Assembly (NCBI GenBank): GCA_031216445.1
Contig: CM062211.1
Location: 19,047,501-19,111,500 of the forward strand
DNA from: Lateolabrax maculatus
Taxonomy: Eukaryota > Chordata > Actinopteri > Acropomatiformes > Lateolabracidae
DNA: 64,000 nt
Direction of reading: 5' to 3'
Below the pieces are notes generated by a model. It searched no databases and had not been told where the DNA came from. It worked only from the letters and a program-made list of their open reading frames with translations. The position numbers and the translations under genes are program-made. Below, piece after piece: positions 35,313 through 47,300 of this stretch. Numbering within the stretch: position 1 is the stretch's first letter; the number at the start of each line of letters is the position of its first letter.

Positions 35313-38300
35313 ATGCCTCTGCTTCATGCAGGCCGACGCTGCATCCCCCCCATGGCATCACAGTCCTGTCATCTCCTGCCTCGTGCCCGAATCAGGGGCA
35401 ACACACTCATTAAGCCTTCCTCTTTTCCACGGGGCTCTTCATCGCTCTCTCTGTCCTCCCCCTCTCCTCTTCTCCCTCCACAGCCATCATCTCGTCTTAG
35501 ATCCCTCTTATGTCCTCGTTCTCGGCTCAGTGGACCTCACCGTGAAAACCTCGACACACTGAGAGAGGAATGTAGAAAGACTTATTTAATGAACTAAATG
35601 CCAAAGCAGCCTGGTGATTTTCTGTCTGTCTGTGTGATGGAAATATAGCTCTGATAATGGATTTATCAATTCATGCACAACACTGGCTTGTTTGAAAGTC
35701 GGCCTCAGAAAGGAAATTAAGTGTCATTTGAAAGAAAGAAGATACTTTTTGGTCTAAAATTCAAAACATTTTTTAGCCACATGCTGGTAGTTTGGCTCTA
35801 GAAAAGGCAACGCTAACGTGCAAAATCATACATTCTGTAACGTTATTTTATTTACGACATTTTAACTGCTGGTTAAAGGTTTATATATTAAAATGTTAGC
35901 ATTAGTCCTTTAATAACCTTTCGTTAGCTTGTAACACAGCAAACTATCATTCTAAACGTTAAGACTTTATCATACTGAAGTGACCATTGAACTAGTGAAT
36001 CAGATCTCCCTTTATTTCCGTGAGACGTCACTTAAATTTGACTTATTTCCCAATTAACCAGAGCTTTTCCAAACTGGATTCCTTGACCTTTTCTAGTAAT
36101 GTTTCAAGTCATCATCATTTACCAAACTGATGGAAGTCCACGGTGTCTCAGGATGTCAGATAATGTATATATTCCAGCACAACGCCGCGGGTTGGTTTGG
36201 AGCAAGCTACAGTAGAGGTGATTAAATGAATGAAAAACTGTATTCGCTCTCGCTATTCATGTAAAATTTCAATATGTTCACACATGGATGGGTGAACGTG
36301 GCAGGAGAGTGTTTACAGCAGCAGCTGCAGCAGCAAAGACTTATGAATGTACCAACCACCCCCCCTCCTCATTCATAAACACACGGGATGCTTATATAAT
36401 GCCGATGCAGATCCCCCTTCTTTCTCCAGTGCTATTTATAAGCCCAGTAGCATGCAGGGAGAAGAGCGTGGCCAATTCATGCCGTGCCCTTCAAGACCAA
36501 CACATGGCCCTTGGGGGCTGCCGGGCCCCGACTTCAGGGAGCTATTTTTAGAGTCACTTCATGGGAGAGCCAGCGAGGAGAGAGGGAGGCGAAGTGACAG
36601 ATGGGGGGAGGGGAAAGATAACGGACACGGAGCATAACGGCACCGCTGATGATGGAGGAAATGTAAACACTTTTGTCAGGAGGTTCATGTTTAACACAAG
36701 AGCAGGAAAATACAGTCCAACATGTAAGAAACTGCCACGAGTCAGTTGAGCCAGACAGATACCAAACAGTTTGGATTAACAAAAAGACTTGCCACCGCTT
36801 GAAAGTCCTCCTGTGAAAAAAATAAAGGCTGATTCTGCAACTGTATGACGTTTTTTTGCAAAAACTCATTTTGGAGCAAAAGTAGACAAATTTTCTGTCT
36901 GGTGTGAACGGCCAACCAGGTAGACAGATTCATGTTTAAATGATACAAAGCCTGAAACTGAGACCCATTTTGTGCTTTTGTTTAGTTTCATCTATTCTTA
37001 ACCATTGGCTTGCAAACTAACACAACACACTGGCTACACACTCAGTCGCTCTTCTCTGTGGGTATTTTCTGACAAAACATGACTTGAATGGAGGCAGATA
37101 TTTTTAGACTTTTTCATGCAGCAGGACTCTACGTGAACCATTTTTTAAATATTCAGTGTTTTCTTCATGAGCTTTTTTTCGTCTGGCCTCTGAAAACAGA
37201 GGTTTCATTCGGCTCAAGCACATCTCGGATACATTTCAGTCATAAAATGAGGACTTTAGATTTGCATAAAAACGACATGAATAAATTTGATTTGCAGGGA
37301 AACTAAGCACCTTAAAGTTCCCAAATAACTTGCCCTTAAATACACATTTTTACAAGATCACGATGGTCACCTCACGTATGCGTTGGTTGTGTGCATCCTG
37401 GGAAATTTACACTACACCACAAGATGCAAATAAGCACATGAACGACAATCTACGGTGATGACACCGCTGCTTTCTCTGCCGTTTATCAGTTTGATAAACT
37501 GCCACGTTCACTTCTGTTTAAATCGGTGCAATTTGACTTTACTGTCAGATGGGGATTAATTGGCTCTGATCTTTGTAGATATACTTTTTAATCTACAAAG
37601 AACACACAAAATATGCATGGAAGTGTGCAAACAATGCTGCTTGCTGCTACTATTGGTGTACACAATAGTATTTTGAATGCATAAGGTGTCTTACTGTATT
37701 ATTGCATCTATAGCAGATCTCCTACTAAAAAACACATTTGTTAATGTGATTTTACACAAAAACATTAATATTGTTGCTGGTTATGTTTTTTTATTTGCAG
37801 GCTAAAATAAGTTGACCTATTTTTAAAAGTGACTGTTTACTGGAAATATGTTCCAGGGGATCCAGTACGGTCGATGAGAAGGAAGAACGTGTCTTTTAAG
37901 GCCATGGGATAAAGGCCGCTGTCAGCTGTTTTATATTGGGACAGTTTGTTGTCACTAAATCAAAGTAAAGGAGAGTAAAGGAGTGAATATAAGTCATTCT
38001 GACCGACCCGGGGGAGCAGCAGGACGTTGTGCTGTCTGGATGAGATCATTTATTGTCCGTCAGTGTCTGTCTTCAGTGTAAATAAACCAACATCAGCTGA
38101 CCACATCAATGTCCAAACGGCAGTTTCATCATCATAACGCTGACCTGAATGGGACGTGTCGTCAATGAGCTGATCAATACGAGCACTTGGGATGGCGGTG
38201 AGTCAGAGTGACATATTGATGCCGGAGGAGGTTCTGTGGGAGCTGAGCAGGGTGAAGGAGAGTCGTGCTGGCAGGTTTGACAACTGATCAGTGTCTTCAA

Positions 38301-38711
38301 ATCACTGCAAACCCCAGAGGAGGAAGGGCAGGGAAAGGCACATCAGTAACATGTGCACAGATGTGTAATGAAGTGTTTGGGTTCTTCAGTTATCGACTTG
38401 ATATAAACCTGCTGTATACAGTCACTGCAATCATCCGTACACTCTTACTAAACAAGATATTTCACTGGCCAGAGTACCATGACATTCTCTGTGGAGCTTC
38501 ATGGTCACCAGAGGACGGATAATGAGTTGATCACTATGTCAGAATTCCTGTTGTACTGTATCCAAGAAATATCTTGACCTAATTGGCAGGAAATTGCTAT
38601 GAAAGAAAATTGCTGCTCCTCAGAGGATGAACCCTTTTGATATCGGAAGTTCAAAGGCAGAAATCATCAGTAAGTTATATCTGTTTTTATTTTAGTTGAA
38701 TCCAACATACA

Positions 38712-39133
38712 CAAAGTACATTTACTTAAGTACTGTACTTAAGTACAAATATGAGCTACTTTTACATTACTTCATTATTTTATTTTCATGCCACTTCGTA
38801 CTTTTTGCTCCACTACATTTATCTGACAGCTTTACTTACTTTACAGACTTGGAGGGGTGTAAGACAGATGTTTTGCATAAAATACATTAAACACTTATAA
38901 AATATGATCCCCAAAAGAACCTTAATCGATTGACAGAAAATTAATTGGCAACTATGTCTATAATCGTTTGAATCATTTTTCATGTAAAAACATTTTAACT
39001 TTTACTACATTAAACTCAGCCACATTTTACTGATTATCTCACATACTTTTACTGAAGGAACATTTTCAATGCAGGACTCTGAGTATTTTACAGTGTGTTT
39101 TAGTACTTTTACTGGAGTAAAGGATCTGAATAC
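38712..39133 (+). mobile_element. Dispersed 'AGTAAAAGTAC' repeat, near full-length copy with a nested second repeat
   Basis: It begins AAAGTACATTTACTTAAGTA (an 18-bp palindrome-like stretch follows) and ends GTAAAGGATCTGAATACT. It includes CTCCACTACATTTATCTGAC, a signature segment of the family. Bases 38921-38998 (AATCGATTGACAGAAAATTA then ATTGGCAACTAT) instead match the start of a different fish repeat, whose other copy is at 54117-54336, so one element has been inserted in or joined to the other. No ORF. Confidence 0.6.
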
Positions 39134-39861
39134 TGGGTACAATCTGAAAAAAGGAGGGAAAAACCACCAATTAGACGTCTTTAAGAAACACCAGGACAAA
39201 AGGGATTCTCAGTGGACTGAAGTTATTGACTGTTTTCTTCATGGGCTTTAAGAAATTAGAACCAAACAAACCTTTAGGACTTGAGAAATAATTTAGTTTT
39301 GTGTTTCCAGGTTGGGGAACATTGCTGCCACGTTCACCTCATGTGAGCAGGAAGATCTTCACCAGCCAGAGAAACTGCACGAAGTCGACAGTGACTGTAA
39401 GCAGATTCTGAGCCAGTAAAAAGCTCTGCTGCATGAATAAATGATGTCTGTGATACACGAAGTACGAGTCGTACAGCAGGAGGATGGACAGAGTCGTCGT
39501 CCCCCCCGTACATGGGATGAATAACAGTCAGGTCAGATCTTAGTGGGACGCTGCAAAGAGGAGGAACAGCATGAGGAACAGTCTGAAATGTCTCTTAACT
39601 TTGTATATATGAGAGTCTAAAGGAAAGAAATATGAATTAAACAAGAGAACATGAGGCAGGAATCTTTAAAAACCCTCCAGTGGTTTGATCATGGATTCAC
39701 CAAGCAACACGATGCATTATTAAAACATTTACATGTACACAATTAGGAAAATATAGATTGAACTTTATACATTTTGATGTTTATTTGAGTGCTGAATTTC
39801 GTTCCTGAACTCTGGAATTTATTATAGGTTTTCAGTGTGGACGAATTTTTAAACTGAACTT

Positions 39862-39984
39862 AATGGTGGTGCGTTCACTTCTCTTTTACATACTGAAGTG
39901 CATTTGAATGGTGGTGTGTTCACTTCCCTTTTACATACTGAAGTGCATTTGAATGGTGGTGCGTTCACTTCCCTTTTACATACT
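39862..39984 (+). repeat. Minisatellite, 45-bp unit, 2.7 copies
   Basis: Units start at 39862, 39907 and 39952 with AATGGTGGTGCGTTCACTTC (second unit GTGTG for GTGCG), each continuing TTTTACATACTGAAGTGCATTTG. The third unit stops at about 39984. The copies are over 95% identical, so the duplication is recent. Confidence 0.9.
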
Positions 39985-40532
39985 ATTTAATTTTCTTTTA
40001 TCCAGCGACCCTTCGGGGGGTCCTGACCCCAAGTTTGGCGACCATTCACTTAGCCTCCAACTCCTTTCATTACTTTGATTATTGAACCACCTGCAGCCAG
40101 TCCAGTCCAAATATTCCTCCTTAAAACGACATCAGAAGACATCTCGTCCTCGGTTGTCAGAATTTGAAAGCGCTGACCTTTTTTAAAACTATTTCCCATA
40201 GTGCATCACGTCTGAGAGCGTCGAGGCGAGTGCACAGCAGCGTTTAATGAGGCCCTCTTGAAGACTTGGCTGCTGTGCTCATGGCTCTTTGGGAGGGATG
40301 TTAAAATAGGACATTGACCGCCACAGCTGGAGGACGAGCAGCATTAACACCCTCATTATTCCTGCAGGAGCAGCACCACCGTTCACTTTAACCAACAGGA
40401 GGAACATGCCACATGCTGACAAAAACACAAGAGTAAATATATTAGAAACAGTCGTGCTCTGTCTTCTCCAGAGTCTGAAGAGAAAATGGAAATCGCTTTA
40501 ATCTGTGTCCGGCACAGAGAGGTCCAGGATCG

Positions 40533-40586
40533 GCTTAGCCTAGCTTAGCACAAAGACTGGAAGCGGAGGGAAACTGTTAGCCTCAG
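40533..40586 (+). repeat. 'AGCTTAGCACAAAGACTGGAAG' repeat, copy B (core)
   Basis: TTAGCCTAGCTTAGCACAAA then GACTGGAAGCGGAGGGAAACTGTTAGCC matches copy A with a few substitutions. The flanks upstream (TGTCCGGCACAGAGAGGTCC) also resemble those of copy A. Confidence 0.65.
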
Positions 40587-41050
40587 TTCAGCCTCACAGC
40601 GGGGGTGCACTGAAAATAACATTTTATTAGCTTTTATTGAGCTTTGTGGGCACAGCCAATCGCTGTTGAGGAACACGTTGGTGCTGTCAGGTGAAACAGT
40701 GACGTCTCAGAAGACGCAGATATTATGTAGTCTGATTAAGTTTATCTTAAATTCAGCAGTAACCAGGCCTGTTTTTAAATATTAACACAAAGTCCACTAA
40801 CTTGCTGCTTTTCTGGCTGCATCTTTGCGTGCAAGGTGTTGCACAAATACAGTTATTATTCTTTATTATTACTAGTATTAGTAGTATTTTCATTACTGCA
40901 TTTAAGCATATGGAGCCCAAGTCACCAGTTTTTGCTCCCTGAAACTTGCATTTATTTGTACATTTCATCTGACAATAAAATGATGTAAATGTTAAAAGCA
41001 ACCTTCAGGGAATCCCTGCATGCAGCACAATGCGACCATGGCTTCTGACT

Positions 41051-41108
41051 CTGTGTGTGTGTGTGTGTGTGTGTGTCTGTGTGTGTGTGTGTGTGAGAGT
41101 GAGAAAGT

Positions 41109-41151
<43 letters not shown>
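41051..41151. repeat. (GT)n-(GA)n compound microsatellite
   Basis: Two GT runs separated by GAGAGTGAGAAA are followed by a GA run of 10 units; about 100 bp in total. Confidence 0.95.
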
Positions 41152-42699
41152 CTATTTATAGAAAGCCAGTCTTTCTTTGAGGGGATTCTGCAGTCTATTT
41201 CTGCTGAGGGTCCTGCTCGTCTGCACCATTTAACACCCGGAGGGGGGTGCAGGGGGGGTTAGTGGCGCACGCTAAGTGAGAAAACGCAGCAGTTTACTCG
41301 TCGGTGCGTGGGAGCTTCTGCAATCAAAGCAGTGCAGGTTATTAGTTAATATTGCTGTCTGTGCATGTGTGCACGGACGCCCGCTAGGCTGACATGTATT
41401 GTGCTGTATTCTCCTGCCTCCGCCTGTGGCTCTTTTCACTGATGGTACGACCCAAAAAATTATAAAAATAAAAAAATAAAAATCCCTCCACTTTCTGTTA
41501 AGAGAGGAATCGACCTTGCTTTGCCCCTCAGGCTGCAGAATCAGATCTGCTTTCATGCTTGAAAACTGCATTATTTATATATATATATATAAGAAATCTG
41601 GGATTTCATGAGAATTTTCAATGTCCATAAAGATGTGAAATCAGATTAAAAATAAATAAATAAATGATAATAAATTCTGGTTGAATGACACTAATATTAG
41701 AGAACATAATATTCTACTACTACAGTTTTTTTTTTTTTTGTCAAGAAATGTAAAATTACTGTGAGATTTGGCTCCAGGCAAACATACATTTCAACATGTA
41801 TGGAGAATAAAGTCTCCACTATTAACTATATCAATAAGTCAACGAATAATATTTTAACTTGAGCTTTTCTGTAAAGGAAAGAATCATATATTCCCTAAAA
41901 TTAGTACCAAATTGCATCGTTCTTTCCAGGAAATTCCTAGGAAATCTTTAGGAAATTATATCCCTGGAAAATAAAGTGTTGGTGTTTTAACACTGTTCAT
42001 ATTTACATCCTTTATTTATATTATTTGGCTGGTCTGAGGCATGAGGCATTTTCTATTAGTCTCAGAATATTCTGAGCCACTGTAAAAGTGTCCTTTTGTT
42101 TTGAGTGAAAACATGAAACCTGCATGGAAATAAGGTTAAACTGGTGTACTGCTTTAAATAATCTGGATACTTGCCTGGGAAATGAGTAGGAATTTAAAAA
42201 TAAAGAGCCCTAAATACAGATAGAGATACAGAATGGATGCTGAGTTTGCTCTCGGGTCGGTCATGGATGACTGTGCATTGCTTCTGCCAGGATTTACTGC
42301 TTCCCAGCTAACAAAATGCTTCCTCTGAGGCAAAAGAGAGCAAACGAGCCCTGGTGAACAGGGTGATGTGACTGATGACTCTAGCTGTGGCCTACATTAA
42401 TGACTAGTGGCCACTAGCCGTCTTCCACTGGACGGGAATGTCCTTGGATTACTGGCTAATCCCAGTCGAGATTGAAAGATGAGAGAACTTTCTGGGCGTG
42501 ATGAAGTCCAGCGATGGCTGAAGATTAGTCGTCCAACGGCCCCTCATATGTCAACGTATCACACAGAGCCTCGCTGTGGTCGGGCCCTCAGCTCATCCTG
42601 ATTAAACTGATTGTTTAAGTCAAATAAGCTGTTCATTGACTATTCAGCGGTTCGTCCATGTTGAGCAACAACTACTGAGCTGGTCTCACTGGGATCTAT

Positions 42700-42900
42700 T
42701 GTGGATATTCATGGTTCCCAGAGGATGAGCCCCATGATGTTTCTTCTGGGTCCAGACTGAAAAATCTCAACAAATATTAGATGGATTGTCATGAAAATCG
42801 GTACTAACATCCAAAGTGGCCAGGTTATGAATTTAATGATGTTAATGACCCCCCCCCCCCCCCCCATCTGCCTCTTCCACCAACTTTTTTGAAGTCCACC
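42700..42900 (+). repeat. Dispersed teleost repeat with a C17 tract
   Basis: TTCATGGTTCCCAGAGGATG followed by ATTAGATGGATTGTCATGAAAATCGGTAC corresponds to a widespread fish repeat. A C17 homopolymer at 42849-42865 interrupts it. Fragments with similar motifs occur near 7999-8030 (AAGGTGGCGCTAGAGGAA) and 34985-35075. Confidence 0.45.
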
Positions 42901-43524
42901 TTTAAAAATGACATTTTGTTTGTATTCAACAGCATGGGTGGACCTCCGACTACTTTTATTACAACATTTATCAATAAGTTAGTCTTTGAAATATACAATA
43001 GCCCTTTCAGTATATAATGTGACCCATGGTGGGGGTCCTGATCCTGAGATTGAGACTCTCTGTGTTAAAATATAATATTCAACTCATCAGCGTAAACATC
43101 TCCTGCACCGTAATGCAGAATATTCAGTGTTTGAGCTAATAGCATGAACACTTCCACCTTTAGGAACAACACCATACACTTCCACCTTAACAAACCAGGC
43201 TCACTGGGTCACTGACTCAGCCCTGATTCTTCAGGTCACGAGGAGGACGGTCACATACTGAACACATGAACACACAGATTCAGGCCCTCAGCAGCGCTGC
43301 TTCCTGTTATGGCTCACCTCACGGGAGACGAGAAGTGAAACCACCTCGGACCCATCAATTATTCATGTGGAGCGGAGCTGCGTTTCACAAGCACAAAGGC
43401 AAAGTGATCTCGTCTCTCGGCCGCCCGTTCAGTCAATCAGACAGCCACTGATCAAATGTTGCTGCAGTCAAAAAGCTATGCTGATGAGGCGAGCACAAAC
43501 AGCATTCTGGGTTCGAAAGAGCAA

Positions 43525-43680
43525 AACTGCATCTTAAAAGAATTGTTCGACGTCATGGGAAATAAGTTTATTCGAGACGACTAGACTGGTTCAGTCCAAA
43601 GATAATAATCTCCACCTACCAGCATCTCTAAAGCTCAGTTAATGACACATTATTGTTTAATCTCCACAAACACTAAAGTG
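43525..43680 (+). repeat. 'AGCTTAGCACAAAGACTGGAAG' repeat, copy D (downstream half)
   Basis: The segment TCCACCTACCAGCATCTCTA then AAGCTCAGTTAATGACACATT, followed by TTTAATCTCCACAAACACTAAAGTG, is the characteristic 3' half of the family. The upstream part (CATGGGAAATAAGTTTATTC) matches its 5' start. The central AAAGACTGG core is deleted here. Confidence 0.55.
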
Positions 43681-43860
43681 GGGCGGTGGTGGCTCGGTCC
43701 AGGGGGGCTTGACTTGGGAACCGAGAGTCCAGCTCGGACCAGACTGTAAGTCGTGTCACTGTGACATCTCTTTCCATGCAATAATGTGTGTACAGGTGTG
43801 TATTTCAGACCTATAATGAATAAATGTAATAATCTTCTTCTTGACTGTCAGTGATCAAGT

Positions 43861-43880
43861 TGCATTGTGGGAAATGTATG
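43861..43880 (-). promoter_or_regulatory. ZNF143/THAP11-like motif
   Basis: TGCATTGTGGGAAATGTATG is identical to the site at 32997-33016 over 18 bases, though the surrounding sequences do not obviously align. Confidence 0.3.
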
Positions 43881-43989
43881 CACGTACTCTTTAGGATTCA
43901 AAGCGTCTCTCATCTAGCAGGCCCACTAACAATGACAATAACAAGTATCTAAGCTCTCAGTTGACCAGCTGAGCCTACTCCAGCCCCGA

Positions 43990-44395
43990 CCTACAACTCA
44001 ATGGCTTTGGGGGTAACAGGGAGCATGAGATTGTGGACTCAAGCAGCAGATACTAGTTTCCTTTGCAGGGCGGCTGGGCTCTTCCTCAGGGACAGAGCCT
44101 GGACGTCCAGAAGGAGCTCGGAATAAAACCATTGCTAATTCGTGTCAGGAGGAGCCCATTGATAAGCCTTGAAGAGGGTTTCCGGGTTTTCGGCTACCGG
44201 GAGGAAACCCTGACATAGATCAGCTGGAGTTCCTAGGCTAAATTGATATACAGTATTGTATCCCTTGTGGCCTAGGAACCCCTCTGGACCCCCTAGGAAG
44301 AGCTGGAGGATTTGTAGCTGTGGAGAGAGACGTCTCGGCTACCTAACTTGGCCTGCTGCCGCCATGACCTGGACCTGCAAGCGGCAGTAAGTGGA
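43990..44395 (+). pseudogene. LINE (non-LTR retrotransposon) ORF2 3'-end relic
   Basis: The order of blocks is that of the C-terminal end and 3' tail of a common teleost non-LTR element: GTGGACTCAAGCAGCAGATACTAGTTTCC, GCAGGGCGGCTGGGCTCTTC, CTCAGGGACAGAGCCTGG, AGGAGCTCGGAATA, then GAAGAGCTGGAGGATTTG, GAGAGAGACGTCTCGGCTACC, GCTGCCGCCATGACCTGG and GGCAGTAAGTGGAAG. A conceptual frame gives ...SFLCRAAGLFLRDRA..., matching the SFLRRVAG.SLRDR motif of that protein, but stop codons and frameshifts interrupt it. It is 5' truncated, as is usual for LINE copies. Exact clade (Rex-like or other) is not settled. Confidence 0.6.
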
Positions 44396-47300
44396 AGGCT
44401 GATTGGTTTGCAGGAGAACAATATATTGCTGATTCAGCAGTGACAGTACTAATGGTCTGAGTTCAGTTGTGGTTTTTCCATTTGTAGTCTCCGCTGACTC
44501 CCTCCGAGCAGCTTTCTTATGTAATGGATCTGTTTCCCTGCAAGCTAAGAGTCATTACTTTTGAATGAGGCTCAGGACAGCTGGAGTAGCGGGAAAGCTG
44601 CGAATGCGCAGCATCTACATGACTCTGCAAACAGGAGTCAAGAAGTTAGAATACGATACGACGTCACTGTTCCCGTGAGGAAACGTGTATGGAGCCACAA
44701 AAACAACACAAAATCCTCTAAAACTACAATCTTCACCTGTAAGAACGGCGTGTCTTAAATGAAATACTGTAATTCACTGCACATACTGTATGTGACCCAT
44801 AACATGACAACCTGACCTGAACTATGTATAAAAAAAAGAGGGCATGTTATATAGTTGAGCACAGTTCATTTATTTATTAAACATAGGTGGTAGAAACATA
44901 AAGCCTTGTTAACTTTAATATACATTATATCATATTATACAAATCATTTACAACATTGCAGTACATTAAAGAGAAAGAAAAGGCCACATTAAACGTAGTC
45001 ACAACTAGTATTCAGAATGACTCTGTTGTGCATATACAGTATGTACGATCCCAAGCCATACATATATTACATTATGAAATACTTTTTTCTGTTAACTTTA
45101 TACCTGTGATACAGTGAAATACACAGATACTCAAGTTAACAAAAATAAAATATTTGAGATTTCAAACACTGAGGACACGAGTTGAGGTTTTGCAGCCAGA
45201 AAGTTTTTTTCATTGATTTTTTTTTTTTTTTTTTATATCAGCTGTTTGCAGGACTGAGTGCAGAAGCAGGAAAACACCGTGAGACAAACACACAGTTCAG
45301 AAAATGAACACAGGACTGACCTCAAATACATGGAAACAAATTGCAGTTGTTACACTCATGCCGGTAAGGGTCTATGATGAGTTATTTTTTCTTCTTTTTT
45401 TCAATCTCTCTCTCGGTCTTGTTTCACTCCTCTGAACTTTAACAGTGTTGTAAAAGAGGAAAGAAATGGTTGTTTCGATTTGACCTTAAAGTTAATATTG
45501 TTTGTTTCTGTCTCTGATAAGATCAAATACAATATAAATTTGAAGACATCGTTTCTGGCATCTTCTGATGGGAATTTATCAATATATTGATTTTTTTTTT
45601 TTTCAATCATAGCCTTTCACACCAGCCCAAATGTGATAAAGATTCAGACGATTCACACAATGCTTCAACATTTGATTGGCAAGTGATTTTGCACTGTAAA
45701 AAAGTATGGTATGGTCATCTGTGTGTCTAGCCTGCATAATAATAATTATAATTGTTAAGGGCAGGGTTGTTTTAGTTCCACTTCTTTAAATTGATATTTT
45801 TGTATTCTATCAAAATGTATTTTCTTTTTTAGATTTTTTTTAAACGCATCGTAATCTTTATTTAATTTTTTTCCTGACATTTTGAATTAGTTTTTGTTTT
45901 ATAAAACAGCATCAACTCATTTTGACAAAACAAATCTAAACTCAAAGATTGGCTTTTTCGAGAGCTTCATTACTAAGAAATGCTGTCAAAAGTCCTGAAA
46001 AAACTTTCAAGTTAAACACCAGCTTAGTTTTATGTTTAGCTCAGTTTCTAAAACACAAAATTTAACAATAATTAATGAGGGGAAAAAATGTGTTTTACTA
46101 ATTTTAATACAAATTTCAGTTTTATATGATCTGGTAAAAGGTTTGTTTCACTTTCATTTAGTTTTAGTTGTCATTAACAGTAATAACATTGATCATTACT
46201 TAGCACCCAAACTAAAACAAGAAAAACTGCGTTCATGTAAAAAATAACAGATTGTATGAAAATGCCCAAAGTGAAGACATGGTAAAGATCACAGTCAACA
46301 GTTTTACTCTCATGAGCTGCCAAAAAATAAATAAATAAAGTGAGACAGATAAGGAATGTCAGTACTCTAAGCTCAAAGTGGAAAAAAATACTTTTTTAGG
46401 CCTAATATCACAAATGGCTTCATTATCACAATGTCACAACTTATCTTGTTTTTTCAGGTTATCAAATCATGTTTTTGTTGTGCCATAATTTCAGTTTTCG
46501 GACAATTATCCAGAGAAAACGTATTTATCTGGAGATTATGGATTCCCCAAAGACCTGAAAAAATTATATTTTTTTATCTTGTTCACACAAGATATGGACT
46601 TGCTATGTGTGCATGGGAAATGATGGGTGTTAAATAATAAATAACAGACTTTGAAAAAAAGTAAATTCACCACAAGAACACAACACACACATACACTGGC
46701 CTAAAAAACATATCAGTGTTCACTTTGAGCTTTCATAGTGGACAGATTTCTTTTTACTTTTTCATATTTGATTCCTCTCAAAACACCAACCAGGAAGACA
46801 ACTTACTCTACATTCAATACATTAATTTACAATATATTATTTCTATGTGCAACCATTCGATTGCATCCCTACAGTGCTAATATTAATACACACTTTCTTC
46901 TTCTATGGTACTTCAGATGCATTTGACAGGATTATTAACAGAATCAAGTTATGATTAAGGCACTATTAAAGTTTTATGCACAGATATAAACAACAAGACA
47001 AATCACCTTTGCTGATGATGTTGTACTTTTCATGCATTATTGCTTATTGATGAATAACTGTTTTTACTGCATGTTTCCAAGTGACATCTGCTGGTTTCCT
47101 GTCTGCAGTTAATATGCAGATTAACCTACTAAGCATTTCAAATCACAATTTAACATTTCAATTTCAAACCTGCAGACATGTATGTTGTTATGATTTGCAT
47201 GTTACAGAACAGTTTTGTTTAACAAAGGAATTTGAGGCTGTAGGTTTGGTTTCAAAAGTGGGAGACACAACAAAGACCTACATATATAATTTCTTACCCT

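Larger units (their letters stand above)
31015..38711. other. Intergenic spacer between kcna1 and kcna6, part 1
   Basis: No coding exon recognised. It includes a G15 run at 32800-32814, the hairpin at 33230-33294, ZNF143-like motifs, a GGA run and a probable repeat fragment at 34985-35075. Confidence 0.55.
39985..42699. other. Intergenic spacer, part 2
   Basis: Copy B of the AGCTTAGCACAAAG repeat and the GT/GA tract lie here. The rest is AT-rich with no supported gene. Confidence 0.55.

Noticed and set aside
43681..43760. tRNA or tRNA-derived SINE
   Set aside because: The first 17 bases look like a SINE head, but no B box (GGTTCGAANCC) follows at the right distance and no cloverleaf can be drawn, so it is not called as a feature.
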